Shown: positions 35,461-44,024 of the stretch, one piece after another
How the letters are laid out: each line of letters opens with the position of its first letter
Position numbering within the stretch: position 1 is the first letter of the stretch
Source: SYFY01 sp031385325
GTDB lineage: Bacteria; Pseudomonadota; Gammaproteobacteria; Pseudomonadales; Azotimanducaceae
NCBI GenBank assembly: GCA_031385325.1
Contig: JANNBJ010000184.1
Coordinates: 1-51,932 of the forward strand
Length of the DNA stretch: 51,932 bases
Reading direction: 5' to 3'
Translations under genes and position numbers: made by a program
Notes under the pieces: generated by a model
Databases searched by the model: none
What the model was told of the DNA's origin: nothing
What the model saw: the letters and a program-made list of their open reading frames with translations, nothing else

Positions 35461-36297
35461 ATGCGATTTGCCATCAAGACCGACCCGCAATACACCTCAT
35501 GGGCAAACCTGCTGGCCATGTGGCAGCGTGCAGATGCCATGCCGATATTCGAATCGGCATGGAACTTCGATCACTTCTACCCGATCAACGTCCCCGACAC
35601 GTCCGGTCCCTGCCTGGAAGCATGGACAACCCTGACGGCGCTGGCACAGGCCACCAAGCGCATTCGCATTGGCTGCATGGTCAGTGGTGTGGTGTATCGA
35701 CATCCAGCCGTGCTCGCCAACATGATTGCGAGCCTCGATATCATCTCCAATGGGCGACTCGAACTCGGGCTGGGTGCTGCCTGGAACCAGGAGGAATGCA
35801 ATGCCTATGGCATTCACCTGGGTTCACTGACAGAACGCTTCGACCGCTTCGATGAAGCGTGCGCCGTAATTCATGGACTATTGACCCAGGAAACAACAAC
35901 GTTCAGTGGCAAGTACTTTTCCTTGAAAGACGCACGCTGCAATCCAAAGCCATTGCAGCAACCCCTGCCACGCTGGTGTATTGGTGGCAATGGCGAGAGG
36001 CGAACACTGCCGAATGTCGTGAAATACGCGTCACACTGGAACTACGCGGGTTTCGACCTCGCTGGATTCATCACCAAACGCGCTGAACTCCATCGTCAGT
36101 GCGTAGCCGCCGGGCGCGACCCGACAACCATCATGACGAGCATCCATCAGCAGGTAAATCCGGATCAACTCGATGCACTGCCAGAGCAGCTCCGAGCCTT
36201 TCGTGCAGCTGGCCTTGACCTGATGATCTTCTACATCCATGCCCCACATGACGCTGCGATTCTGGATAAACTGGCAGCCTTGGCGGAACGTGTCTGA
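35461..36297 (+). CDS. LLM-class flavin-dependent oxidoreductase
   Basis: A 278-residue TIM-barrel protein of the luciferase-like family. MRFAIKTDPQYTSWANLL, then ESAWNFDHFYP, KRIRIGCMVSG, RHPAVLANMIASLDIISNGRLELGLGAAWNQEE and FDRFDEACAVIHGLL make the family clear. It uses reduced FMN or F420 to oxidise a small substrate, often in terpene or xenobiotic degradation. ATG 35461 is preceded by AGGA at good spacing. Three genes follow in the same direction with short gaps (about 26-27 bp), forming a probable operon with a SnoaL-like protein and an SDR. Confidence 0.87.
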   Translation: MRFAIKTDPQYTSWANLLAMWQRADAMPIFESAWNFDHFYPINVPDTSGPCLEAWTTLTALAQATKRIRIGCMVSGVVYRHPAVLANMIASLDIISNGRLELGLGAAWNQEECNAYGIHLGSLTERFDRFDEACAVIHGLLTQETTTFSGKYFSLKDARCNPKPLQQPLPRWCIGGNGERRTLPNVVKYASHWNYAGFDLAGFITKRAELHRQCVAAGRDPTTIMTSIHQQVNPDQLDALPEQLRAFRAAGLDLMIFYIHAPHDAAILDKLAALAERV

Positions 36298-36323
36298 ACA
36301 CTTGTTGAAATGAGGGAAACCAG

Positions 36324-36881
36324 ATGGGCGACCAAACCACCGATTTGATTGCGGAAATCAAGGCGCTGCGCGCCGAGGTCGAACGCATGAAATCACGCGA
36401 GCAGATCCTGCAGCAGATCACCAGATATGGACGCGGCCAGGAATGGCTTGATGGTTCGTTGATGGATGAAGTGTTCTACGACGATGCACACGTCGACTTC
36501 GGATTCTTCGTCGGCAACTGGAAGGACTACAAGCCGGTACTGATGGAAATCGAAGCCAGTGGCGAGACCACCTTTCACCTGTGTGCAGCACCACAGATTG
36601 AATTCGAGAGCGACAGTCGGGCTTTCGTCGAAGTCTATGGCATCGCCGGCGGGCGCGGGCTCGACGGCAGGACCAACGTGTTTGGTGGACGATATTTCGA
36701 TATCTGGGAACGACGGTCGTCCATCTGGAAGATCGCGCGCCGCATCTACAAACTCGACTGGCACATCGATCACCAGTTCGCACAAGGATCAGCCGTCATG
36801 CATCCGGAGCTGGCCCCTGCCAAGCCCAGATCGCCTGCCCACCCCCTGTTTCGGCGCATGGGCATAGACGTCACCGGCTGA
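36324..36881 (+). CDS. SnoaL-like (NTF2-fold) protein with N-terminal coiled coil
   Basis: A 185-residue protein. The first ~40 residues (LIAEIKALRAEVERMKSREQILQQ) form a predicted coiled-coil helix. The remaining part has the NTF2/SnoaL pattern: YGRGQEWLDGSLMDEVFYDDAHVDFGFF, then predicted strands ending WKIARRIYKLDWH. Proteins of this group act as small isomerases, dehydratases or as subunits of hydroxylases. No catalytic residue can be assigned with confidence. It lies between the LLM and SDR genes of one operon. Confidence 0.7.
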   Translation: MGDQTTDLIAEIKALRAEVERMKSREQILQQITRYGRGQEWLDGSLMDEVFYDDAHVDFGFFVGNWKDYKPVLMEIEASGETTFHLCAAPQIEFESDSRAFVEVYGIAGGRGLDGRTNVFGGRYFDIWERRSSIWKIARRIYKLDWHIDHQFAQGSAVMHPELAPAKPRSPAHPLFRRMGIDVTG

Positions 36882-36908
36882 CAATTTCATCAACACAGGA
36901 CCCCGACC

Positions 36909-37664
36909 ATGAATCCTTCCTTCAGACTGGATGGTGATGTCGCCGTCGTCACCGGCGCAGGTCGTGGCATCGGCGAAGGTATTGCCAGGGTGCTCGCAGG
37001 TGCTGGTGCAGCAGTCGTCTGTGCTGCGCGACGTACTGCCGAGATAGAAAGGGTCGCCAGTGACATCAACGCATCTGGCGGCCGCGCAATTGCGTTCGCG
37101 ACCGACGTCACCCAGCCACAATCCCTCAACGACCTGGCAAACCAGGCAGTCAGTGCTTTCGGCAAACTCGACATCTGGGTCAACAACGCCGGCGGCTCGC
37201 CGATCCAGAAGCCGATGATCGAACTGCCCGTCGCAGAGTGGGATGCGACCATCGCCCTGAATCTCTCGGCGATCTTTCATGCGGTGCGGGCGGCAATGCG
37301 CCATATGGCGGAAGGTGGACGCATCGTCAACATATCCTCGATTGCGGCAGAGGACGTTTTCCAGGGCAGCGGACACTACAGCGCTGCAAAGGCCGGGGTA
37401 AACATGTTGACCCGCACGCTTGCCCACGAACTGGGCCCCAAGATACGGGTCAACGCGGTGCTCCCCGGTTTTGTACCCACCGAAGTGATGATGGCGGCCA
37501 TGAACATCGGCCACAACGAACTACCGGATCTGGAGCAGATGCTCAAGCTGCCGGCTGGACGACTTGGCAAACCGGAAGACCTTGGTGCCGCCGTCCTCTA
37601 CCTGTGCTCACCGGCTGCGGCGTGGGTTACCGGCCAGTGTATCCGCGTCGCCGGCACCACCTGA
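36909..37664 (+). CDS. Short-chain dehydrogenase/reductase
   Basis: A 251-residue classical SDR: NAD(P)-binding TGAGRGIG (15-22), NNAG (92-95), catalytic Ser143/144, Y157 and K161 (HYSAAKAG), and GRLGKPEDLGAAVLYLCSPAAAWVTG near the C-terminus. It resembles FabG-like and 7-alpha-hydroxysteroid dehydrogenase-like enzymes. It oxidises or reduces a secondary alcohol, substrate unknown. Its stop is directly adjacent to that of the opposing class II aldolase gene (TGATCA). It could in principle serve as a ketoreductase for the pigment pathway, but its operon partners point to catabolism. Confidence 0.87.
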   Translation: MNPSFRLDGDVAVVTGAGRGIGEGIARVLAGAGAAVVCAARRTAEIERVASDINASGGRAIAFATDVTQPQSLNDLANQAVSAFGKLDIWVNNAGGSPIQKPMIELPVAEWDATIALNLSAIFHAVRAAMRHMAEGGRIVNISSIAAEDVFQGSGHYSAAKAGVNMLTRTLAHELGPKIRVNAVLPGFVPTEVMMAAMNIGHNELPDLEQMLKLPAGRLGKPEDLGAAVLYLCSPAAAWVTGQCIRVAGTT

Positions 37665-38423
37665 TCAGTGACGAGGATCAACGCCCTGTCGATCGAGCTT
37701 TCGCACCATCGCATCAAATTCCTTCAGCCCCCACTTTTCGGAGTTGATGCTTCGCGCAACATAGGTTGCGAACAGGTCGACGACACCAGGTTCGATCAGC
37801 ACGGGATCAACACCCATGGTGCGCGCCATGACCTCAAGCTCACAGGCACGTTCAAGGTTCCACATCCGGAAAAACGCGCCGTGAATGGTTGGCGCAAGGG
37901 TCAGCAGTCCGTGATTCAACAGCACCAGGCAACTGCCGCTACGGCAATTGCGCGCCAGCGTGTCGCACTCTTCCTGAGTCGCCGGTGGTCCATACGGGTG
38001 ATACGCCACTTCGGAAAGAATCTGCAGAGCATCCTGGCTGATGGGACGCAATCCGTTGTCAATCACTGACAAGGCCGCGCCCGCGCGGGTATGGGTGTGC
38101 ATGACACAGTTGGCATCGGGCCGACCTTTGTAGACACCGCTGTGAATGGTGAATCCGGCGCTGTTGAACTTGCCACCACCGCTCAGAACATTGCCATCAA
38201 GATCCATCTTCACCAGGCTTGATGCCGTCACCTCGTCGAACATCTCGCCATAATTGTTGATCAGAAAGTGCGAAGGCTCGCCTGGAATGCGCGCCGACAT
38301 ATGCGTATTGATCAGATCGGTCCAGCCAAGGTGATCCACCACGCGATACAACAACGCAAGGTCACAGCGGGTTTGCCACTCCGCATCGGACATACCGGTT
38401 TTGCGTTCGAGAACTGCGGACAT
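37665..38423 (-). CDS. Class II aldolase/adducin family protein
   Basis: A 252-residue protein. The metal-binding block VMHTHTRAGAALS provides H109 and H111 and a further His comes from LLNHGLLTLAP (H171). It matches the FucA/AraD/adducin fold and its zinc site. Family members in such clusters often act as decarboxylases or aldolases on small hydroxylated acids or as epimerases. It is the last gene of the TetR-headed minus-strand operon, 12 bp after the FAD oxidoreductase gene. Confidence 0.83.
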   Translation of the reverse strand: MSAVLERKTGMSDAEWQTRCDLALLYRVVDHLGWTDLINTHMSARIPGEPSHFLINNYGEMFDEVTASSLVKMDLDGNVLSGGGKFNSAGFTIHSGVYKGRPDANCVMHTHTRAGAALSVIDNGLRPISQDALQILSEVAYHPYGPPATQEECDTLARNCRSGSCLVLLNHGLLTLAPTIHGAFFRMWNLERACELEVMARTMGVDPVLIEPGVVDLFATYVARSINSEKWGLKEFDAMVRKLDRQGVDPRH

Positions 38424-38435
38424 AGGCTGCTCCAG

Positions 38436-39932
38436 TTAATTTGCGACCCGTTCACCAGCGATCAGATCGAGTGTTTCACCCCGGGTCGGACCGCGCACGA
38501 CACGGGCAGCTGCATTACGTGAACGTCCACGCAGCATGTAAAGAGCGACGATGAGCTGCGTTCTTCGATCCTTGAGGAACTCACCTGGTTTTTCGATGAG
38601 ATTAAACGTCCGCATCATGCCGCGCATGACACGTATGTTGTAGCGGACTGCGGCAGCGAGGGCATCACCGAACGCCGACTCCAGCCACTTCTTGAAAGTA
38701 CCTTTCGTTTCGTCGATCTCTTTGCCATCACGAACGGCAATGGCTCGCCGGATGCCCTTCCGGTCTTCGCTCAGACTGGCGGAATAGATCGGTCGCAACT
38801 CGGCATCGGTTCGTGCATCGAAAGCGATCGCCCTTGCGGCTGGGTCCTGCTGCGCCGCCAGTACATCGGCCAGCACGTGGGCATGCAAAATGCCGGTGCT
38901 GCAGCCTCGTCCGTACAGCGGATTGGTGCGCACCGATGCGTCCCCAACGGCAAAAAAATTGTGCACCAGCGGTTTGCCGTCTTGCACGAAATGTCGCCAG
39001 ACCGCTCGAATGTCACCAATACCGAATGAATCTGTGGTTGGATCAGACACATCACTGGCAACCCACGGCAACAGGCCAGGAATGCTGCGACAGATGGCAT
39101 CGAACTTGTTGCTGTCCTTGATGGCTTCCCTGATCTGCGTTTCCGAGTTGTGCACGCAGACGATCAGCGCAAAGTTACCACCGTCACCGGGGAACACGCC
39201 GAACTTGATATACCCGAGATCGCCTGCGGAACGATCCTTGCCACCACGCGGCGGTTCCGCTACGCCAGGCTTCAGTTTGTAGTGGCGCGTGTAATAGACA
39301 ATCTCGGCGTCTTCATTTTCCTCGTCCACTCGAACACCTGCATCGTTCAGCCAACGAGGGAACTTCGTGGTACGGCCACTCGCATCAACGATCACGTCCG
39401 CTGTGATCACCTCACCAAATCGTTCAATACAGTCTTTCCTCACCTTGACGCCACTCGCCACCAGCTGGCCATCACGCTGCTCGGTGATCAGGCCATCGAT
39501 GTGGACTTCGTTGAGTATCCGAACACCAGGAAAGGCCGTCACAAAACGTCGCAGTACGGTTTCTATCGTGGCCCGACGACACATCAGCACAAACAGCTTT
39601 TCATCACCCGGTTGTGGCTGATATTGCTGGCTCAGCTCCGGCGACAGCATGTCCTTGAAGTCGACACGTCGGGCGCCGGCTGCATAAAACGCGTTCAACA
39701 GTTCGGGATAGTTCTCCTGCAGCAGACTGCACATCAGTCCGAGGAAAGCATGGGGATGTCGAAATTGCGACGCACCCCGACGTGACCATTCGAAGAAGGC
39801 CTTGTCCGCATCACCTTCCGGAGGCGCCGAATCGCGTTCCAGCATCGTTACAGCAAAGCCCTTGCGTGCCAGCGCCAGCGACGTACACATGCCGGCGATG
39901 CCACTTCCCACTACAAGCACCTGTTCAGTCAC
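38436..39932 (-). CDS. FAD-dependent monooxygenase-like protein
   Basis: A 498-residue flavoprotein with an N-terminal GSGIAG dinucleotide motif in VVGSGIAGMCTSLALARKGFAVTMLERD. It has a VIVDASGR motif (about residue 185) and a C-terminal FAVGDASVRTNPLYGRGCSTG block as in FAD-dependent hydroxylases and halogenase-like proteins. The WxWxIP motif of halogenases is absent, so halogenation is unlikely. A hydroxylase or desaturase acting on a hydrophobic substrate is the simplest reading. It is 68 bp downstream of the epoxide-hydrolase-like gene and in the TetR operon. Confidence 0.75.
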   Translation of the reverse strand: MTEQVLVVGSGIAGMCTSLALARKGFAVTMLERDSAPPEGDADKAFFEWSRRGASQFRHPHAFLGLMCSLLQENYPELLNAFYAAGARRVDFKDMLSPELSQQYQPQPGDEKLFVLMCRRATIETVLRRFVTAFPGVRILNEVHIDGLITEQRDGQLVASGVKVRKDCIERFGEVITADVIVDASGRTTKFPRWLNDAGVRVDEENEDAEIVYYTRHYKLKPGVAEPPRGGKDRSAGDLGYIKFGVFPGDGGNFALIVCVHNSETQIREAIKDSNKFDAICRSIPGLLPWVASDVSDPTTDSFGIGDIRAVWRHFVQDGKPLVHNFFAVGDASVRTNPLYGRGCSTGILHAHVLADVLAAQQDPAARAIAFDARTDAELRPIYSASLSEDRKGIRRAIAVRDGKEIDETKGTFKKWLESAFGDALAAAVRYNIRVMRGMMRTFNLIEKPGEFLKDRRTQLIVALYMLRGRSRNAAARVVRGPTRGETLDLIAGERVAN

Positions 39933-40000
39933 GCTTGACCCTCGCTACTCTCACTACTTTGGCTCTGTTCTGGCTCTACTCTGTAAATTTCCGCCCTCGA

Positions 40001-40960
40001 CTACGAAACCATCTTCAGGAACCGCAGCATTTCTTCATTGACGACCGTTGGCGCCTCTTGCTGGGTCCAGTGTCCGATGCCTGGGATCAGCCGGTTGATC
40101 CGCAGATCAGTGACTCGCTCCGGCATCTTCTTCAGCGCGTCTGCCGCCATCACCACAACCCCATCGCGCTCCCCTGCCACAAACATGGCGGGCTGACGAA
40201 TCTGCTCAGGGGAGCCCTTGGTCAGCTCCCAGGTCAGGTCATGATTGCGGTAGTAGTTAAGCGGTCCACGCATGCCGGAGCGTGTGAATTCTCCGGTATA
40301 GAAGTCGAGGTCAGCCTCGGTCAGCCATTTCGGCAGCGCCGCAGGATTTGGCAAGCTCGTGAGCAGATCATCATCCGGCCCCTTGCCGGTCATGCCAGAC
40401 AGATCCGCTTCGCCCGCGCCAAGATAGAGAAACTTGCGCAGCGCCGTGCGAATGTCCTTCTCGAACTCCGCTTCGGCAACACCGGGTTCCTGGAAGTACA
40501 GCTGATAGAAAAACTGGCCCTTGAATATCTCGCGCATCATCGGCATCGGTTGTACCGGCGATCGCGGACTGAACGGTACCGACAGCGCACCAACTGCCGT
40601 GAACTTGTCAGGATGGTTGAGCGCACAGCTCCACGCTGTTGGCGCACCCCAGTCATGACCGAAGACGATCGCGGTCTGGTAACCGAGCGCAGGAATGAGA
40701 CCGACGATGTCATTGACCACCTGCACCTGGTTATAGGCATCGATGTTGTGTGGTTTGTCGCTCTTGCCATAACCACGCATATCAGGCGCAACGGCATGAA
40801 ATCCGGCTGCAGCCAGAGGCGCGAACTGATGACGCCAGGAATACCAGGACTCTGGAAATCCATGCAGCATGAGCACCAACGGCCCTTCACCCTGCTCCGC
40901 GATATTCAGTTCGATGCCGTTGGTGACGACGCGTCGTTGTTTGATGCTGGCCAGGCTCAT
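40001..40960 (-). CDS. Alpha/beta hydrolase, epoxide hydrolase-like
   Basis: A 319-residue alpha/beta hydrolase with oxyanion-region HGFPESWYSWRHQ (33-45), nucleophile D103 in FGHDWGAP and general base H297 in GIGHWTQQE. An Asp nucleophile with HGFPE and GHDWG is the pattern of soluble epoxide hydrolases and haloalkane/fluoroacetate-type enzymes. The trailing WTQQE supports the epoxide branch. It overlaps the amidohydrolase gene by four bases. It would open an epoxide made by an oxygenase in the same pathway (inference). Confidence 0.87.
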   Translation of the reverse strand: MSLASIKQRRVVTNGIELNIAEQGEGPLVLMLHGFPESWYSWRHQFAPLAAAGFHAVAPDMRGYGKSDKPHNIDAYNQVQVVNDIVGLIPALGYQTAIVFGHDWGAPTAWSCALNHPDKFTAVGALSVPFSPRSPVQPMPMMREIFKGQFFYQLYFQEPGVAEAEFEKDIRTALRKFLYLGAGEADLSGMTGKGPDDDLLTSLPNPAALPKWLTEADLDFYTGEFTRSGMRGPLNYYRNHDLTWELTKGSPEQIRQPAMFVAGERDGVVVMAADALKKMPERVTDLRINRLIPGIGHWTQQEAPTVVNEEMLRFLKMVS

Positions 40961-42630
40961 GGATTCGCCCCCGGCAGAATTTCACCCTGTGCTTCGTTGC
41001 CGTAACCACGCTCTTGGCTCCAGGCAATCTTGCCGCCAACAATCACTGTATGTACACCAACAGCGTCACGGGTATAACGAGAGCCGTCGCCAGGAACGTC
41101 CTGGGTGTAGTACTCAACCCCGCGGTCGATCAGCGCCGCATCAAACACTGCGATATCCGCGACATAGCCTTTCTGCAACAACCCGCGTTCCGCTAGTCCC
41201 CAAATACTCGCGGTATCGCTGGTGATCTTCTTCACCGCACCCTCCAGCGTCAGACTCCCTGTCTTGCGCACGTACTGACTGAACAGAAAACCGGTATCTC
41301 CGTAGGTCGAGAAAGACAGGATGTGGGCACCACCGTCGCTGGCACCCACATGCACACGCGGATGAGCGAGCAGGTTGCCCACCCGATCATCGTCGTTGTG
41401 GCCCATGTTGGCCGCGAGAAAGTGAGCATCCAGATCTTCTTCCAGTGAAAGATCGATCATCGCTTCCACCGGAGTGGTCTCCCGGAGCACAGCAATGTCC
41501 GCGAGCTTCATGCCCACATAGGGCTGATTTGCTTCACTCTTGACCTGACGCAGCACGATCCTTGGCCACAGACCATTGAGCATCGCCACTTCCGCGATCA
41601 TCTTCTGCCGCTGTTCAGGATCACGGAATGCAGCAACGATGTCGGCATGGGAGCCAAAGCGCATCACGCGATACCAGCTGGGGAAACGGATGAAGAGCAG
41701 GCTCGGTACTGCAAAACAGAAGCTGATGTCGATGGGCCGGGTCTGCACCTGTGGCCACACGCGCGCGCCTCGAGCAAATTGTTCATCAACGCGCTGCATC
41801 ACGCGTTGCACGCCATTGCTGTTGTCAGCGTTCACAAACAAGGGCGAGAACGTGGTGGGGATGCCGAACTTGAGTGACAGCTCCGCCAGTTGATCGACGC
41901 GGGCGATGGTCAGATCGGCATCGTAGAACTCCGGCACGATCTGCAGGATTCGACCATATTTCGCCAGCACCTCGCACAGGGCTTCCAGTTCAACCTGGTC
42001 TGCATATCGACTGGGTACGGGTTGCAGCGTTTCGTCCATATCGACGAAGCTGGTCGACAAGCCGACCGCACCTGCGTCCAGACATTGGTGCAGCAAATCC
42101 TGCATCTGCTTGAGTTCGTTCAGTGTGGCGGTGCGATGCATGGATGCCTCTTCCATCACCCACAGGCGTAACAGACTGTGTCCAACCAGCGGCGCCACAT
42201 TGATAGCCAGACCCTTGCGAATACGTGCCACGTATTCTTCGAATGTCTCCCAGTTCCATTCCACGCCGGTTTCAAAGGCGATCTTCGGCATCTCTTCAAT
42301 CTGGTTGAACATGCCGACCAGTTTCATTCGATGTTTGGCCTTGAGCGGTGCCAGCGACAGCGAGCAATTGCCCGGCACAACGGTGGTCACACCGTGTTCC
42401 AGCGCCGGTTTCGCGAAGCCATCCCACAACAACTGGGCGTCAAAATGCGTGTGCGGATCAATGAAGCCCGGTGACACCACCTTGCCAGCTGCATCCACCT
42501 CATGCCGACCCCCTTCGGAGATCTGTCCGATGCGAACGATGCGAGCACCTCGCACACCGATGTCGGCTTTGTATCCCGGCATGCCGGAACCATCCACTAC
42601 AAGACCGTTTCTGATCACGAGATCCAGCAT
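40957..42630 (-). CDS. D-aminoacylase-like metal-dependent amidohydrolase
   Basis: A 557-residue amidohydrolase superfamily enzyme. LDLVIRNGLVVDGSG begins the small domain, and GFIDPHTHFDAQ (H60/H62) is the first metal site. VVPGNCSLSLAP carries the Cys used by D-aminoacylases, and ASDGGAHILSFSTY provides the catalytic Asp. This group (N-acyl-D-amino-acid deacylase/DAN family) cleaves amides. The size is slightly larger than the typical ~480-520. ATG 42630 is chosen; a 13-codon upstream extension is possible. It lies in the TetR-headed operon and couples to the hydrolase gene (ATGA). Confidence 0.85.
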   Translation of the reverse strand: MLDLVIRNGLVVDGSGMPGYKADIGVRGARIVRIGQISEGGRHEVDAAGKVVSPGFIDPHTHFDAQLLWDGFAKPALEHGVTTVVPGNCSLSLAPLKAKHRMKLVGMFNQIEEMPKIAFETGVEWNWETFEEYVARIRKGLAINVAPLVGHSLLRLWVMEEASMHRTATLNELKQMQDLLHQCLDAGAVGLSTSFVDMDETLQPVPSRYADQVELEALCEVLAKYGRILQIVPEFYDADLTIARVDQLAELSLKFGIPTTFSPLFVNADNSNGVQRVMQRVDEQFARGARVWPQVQTRPIDISFCFAVPSLLFIRFPSWYRVMRFGSHADIVAAFRDPEQRQKMIAEVAMLNGLWPRIVLRQVKSEANQPYVGMKLADIAVLRETTPVEAMIDLSLEEDLDAHFLAANMGHNDDDRVGNLLAHPRVHVGASDGGAHILSFSTYGDTGFLFSQYVRKTGSLTLEGAVKKITSDTASIWGLAERGLLQKGYVADIAVFDAALIDRGVEYYTQDVPGDGSRYTRDAVGVHTVIVGGKIAWSQERGYGNEAQGEILPGANP

Positions 42631-42680
42631 GTCTATCGCTCCAAATTTCTCAAATCGTTCAACCGGCAAATCAATCCAAC

Positions 42681-42914
42681 TCAGACCTGGTATCGGTTCC
42701 AGGAAACTCCCAGTGCATCACGAACCTTTTCCCAACCGACTCCCAACAATTCATCCGGGTGGCTCGCTGCACAGGAACTGAGCAAAGCAGACGCCGACAT
42801 TTCATCCATCATGACTTCGGAACATCCACCGCCGGGATGCTGCAACGTGACCACCAGTTCGGCGATTCCATCATGGGCTGCAGAAACACGTGTCGCCGAG
42901 ATCACCGCGCTCAT
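42681..42914 (-). CDS. Small conserved-looking protein of unknown function
   Basis: A 77-residue frame starting at ATG 42914 (MSAVISATRVS), two bases after the stop of the LysM-like gene. It shows a beta-like VVTLQHPGGGCSEVMM and a helical LLSSCAASHPDELLGVGWEKV. I recognise no family. The codon use and tight spacing within the operon support it being real. A Cys and several acidic residues could form a binding site, but no function can be assigned. Confidence 0.5.
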   Translation of the reverse strand: MSAVISATRVSAAHDGIAELVVTLQHPGGGCSEVMMDEMSASALLSSCAASHPDELLGVGWEKVRDALGVSWNRYQV

Positions 42915-42916
42915 CG

Positions 42917-43153
42917 TCAAGGCCTGGGGGCTTCGATGAAGATCACGTCACTGGGCAGAATCGGATTGCCGAAGCGAGGTGATCCCGCGGGCGCCGCAGG
43001 ACGCATGAATACATGCATATTCCAGCTCTGCAGCAGGCCGACTGCCTCCGCCTCTGGCGTTCCCGTCAGAACTCGACCGGCAATGCTGGCCCACGTATCA
43101 CCGGCTACCGGAAACACTGAGCGGCGAATGGAGGACAACGTTTGCGTACTCAT
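42917..43153 (-). CDS. Small LysM-like protein
   Basis: A 78-residue protein starting at ATG 43153 with AAGGAG upstream, overlapping the TetR stop (ATGA). FPVAGDTWASIAGRVLTGTPEAEAVGLLQSWNMHVFMRP resembles a single LysM repeat (G-D-T-x-x-x-I-A ... L-x-x-x-N), but no signal peptide is present. LysM modules bind N-acetylglucosamine polymers, and also occur in phage baseplate proteins. Here it sits between a regulator and metabolic genes, so the role is unclear. Confidence 0.5.
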   Translation of the reverse strand: MSTQTLSSIRRSVFPVAGDTWASIAGRVLTGTPEAEAVGLLQSWNMHVFMRPAAPAGSPRFGNPILPSDVIFIEAPRP

Positions 43154-43914
43154 GCGGACTCCTTGAATGACATGTTCTCGACGTGCACAAGTTGATCGGC
43201 AAGGACCGCACGCGTTTCGTCATCCAGTGGACCTTCTTCCAGTCGACTGACCAGCGCACTGCGCCACAGACGCTGCATCGCCGCTTCGGCGGACTTCTGC
43301 TTCGCCAGCACCTGCTCACGAGCGCCGCGTGTGGCAATGGCAGACAGTGACAGGGCCAGACCAAAGCGCATGCGGGCATCCATCTCATCAAGGCTCAACT
43401 GGCCTTGTGCCCAGTTCTGCACATTGGCAAACATCTGCTGGGTGACGGTGATGGCAAACGCATCCGGATCTACATCAGCTCGCAGCAGACCGGCCTCGGT
43501 CGCTTCGCGTAACAAGCGCTTCCACAGGACGTAGCGCGGCCCGCTGACCATGAACCTGAACTCCGGTCCACCGTCGCGGCTCACCGCACTCAGCACGTTG
43601 CGGTAAAACTCGGGATCAGCCCGCAGCGTCGCTGTCATCAGCAATACCGCACGAAACAACACTTCAATCTCGTCGGCATGCAAATTGGCCAGCGCGGCCT
43701 CGTAGTCCGCCAGGTCCGCCGACAGCAGCGCCAGCAGAATGGCCTGCTTCGAACCAAACAGGTTGTAGGGGGTAGCAATGCTGACACCCGCCTCTTCGGC
43801 CAGCGTGCGCATCGAAAATGCAGCATCACCGGAGCGACGCATCAGCGTTCTTGCGGCTGCAACGATGTCATCCCGGCGTTGGCCTTTGGAAGTTTCCCAG
43901 CTGGTCATGCTCAT
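43150..43914 (-). CDS. TetR-family transcriptional regulator
   Basis: A 254-residue regulator. The N-terminal DNA-binding helix-turn-helix lies at about residues 12-58: RRDDIVAAARTLMRRSGDAAFSMRTLAEEAGVSIATPYNLFGSKQAIL. A ligand-binding C-terminal domain follows. It is longer than the usual ~200 residues. ATG 43914 or the nearby ATG 43908 is the likely start, because a 16-bp palindrome lies at 43923-43938, just upstream, and would otherwise be inside the gene. It heads a seven-gene minus-strand operon and is divergent from the enoyl-CoA hydratase gene. Repression of both is expected. Confidence 0.88.
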   Translation of the reverse strand: MSMTSWETSKGQRRDDIVAAARTLMRRSGDAAFSMRTLAEEAGVSIATPYNLFGSKQAILLALLSADLADYEAALANLHADEIEVLFRAVLLMTATLRADPEFYRNVLSAVSRDGGPEFRFMVSGPRYVLWKRLLREATEAGLLRADVDPDAFAITVTQQMFANVQNWAQGQLSLDEMDARMRFGLALSLSAIATRGAREQVLAKQKSAEAAMQRLWRSALVSRLEEGPLDDETRAVLADQLVHVENMSFKESA

Positions 43915-43922
43915 ATCATGGA

Positions 43923-43938
43923 TTAAAACGGGTTTTAA
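43923..43938. promoter_or_regulatory. Palindromic operator candidate for the TetR regulator
   Basis: TTAAAAC-GG-GTTTTAA is a perfect inverted repeat with 7-bp arms around two bases. It lies 8 bp upstream of the TetR start and about 85 bp upstream of the divergent enoyl-CoA hydratase gene, where a TetR repressor usually binds its own operator. Confidence 0.6.
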
Positions 43939-44024
43939 AGTAGCAGGAACCAACGGTACTGGAAAGCGGGCGTGCGTTCCTCAAAGATGGAACTACGAAC
44001 ATCGAACCAAAGGACGAGACGTCA

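Noticed and set aside
36909..37664. SDR as the missing ketoreductase of the pigment pathway
   Set aside because: It is in an operon with an LLM oxidoreductase and a SnoaL-like protein, separated from the pigment genes by a KstD-like gene on the other strand. Kept as an unlikely alternative only.
38436..39932. Third flavin-dependent halogenase
   Set aside because: The FAD motif and GD block are present, but no WxWxIP and no GES/Lys signature was found.
39782..41005. 407-residue plus-strand frame opposite the hydrolase and FAD genes
   Set aside because: Spans two well-supported minus-strand genes and shows no family motif.
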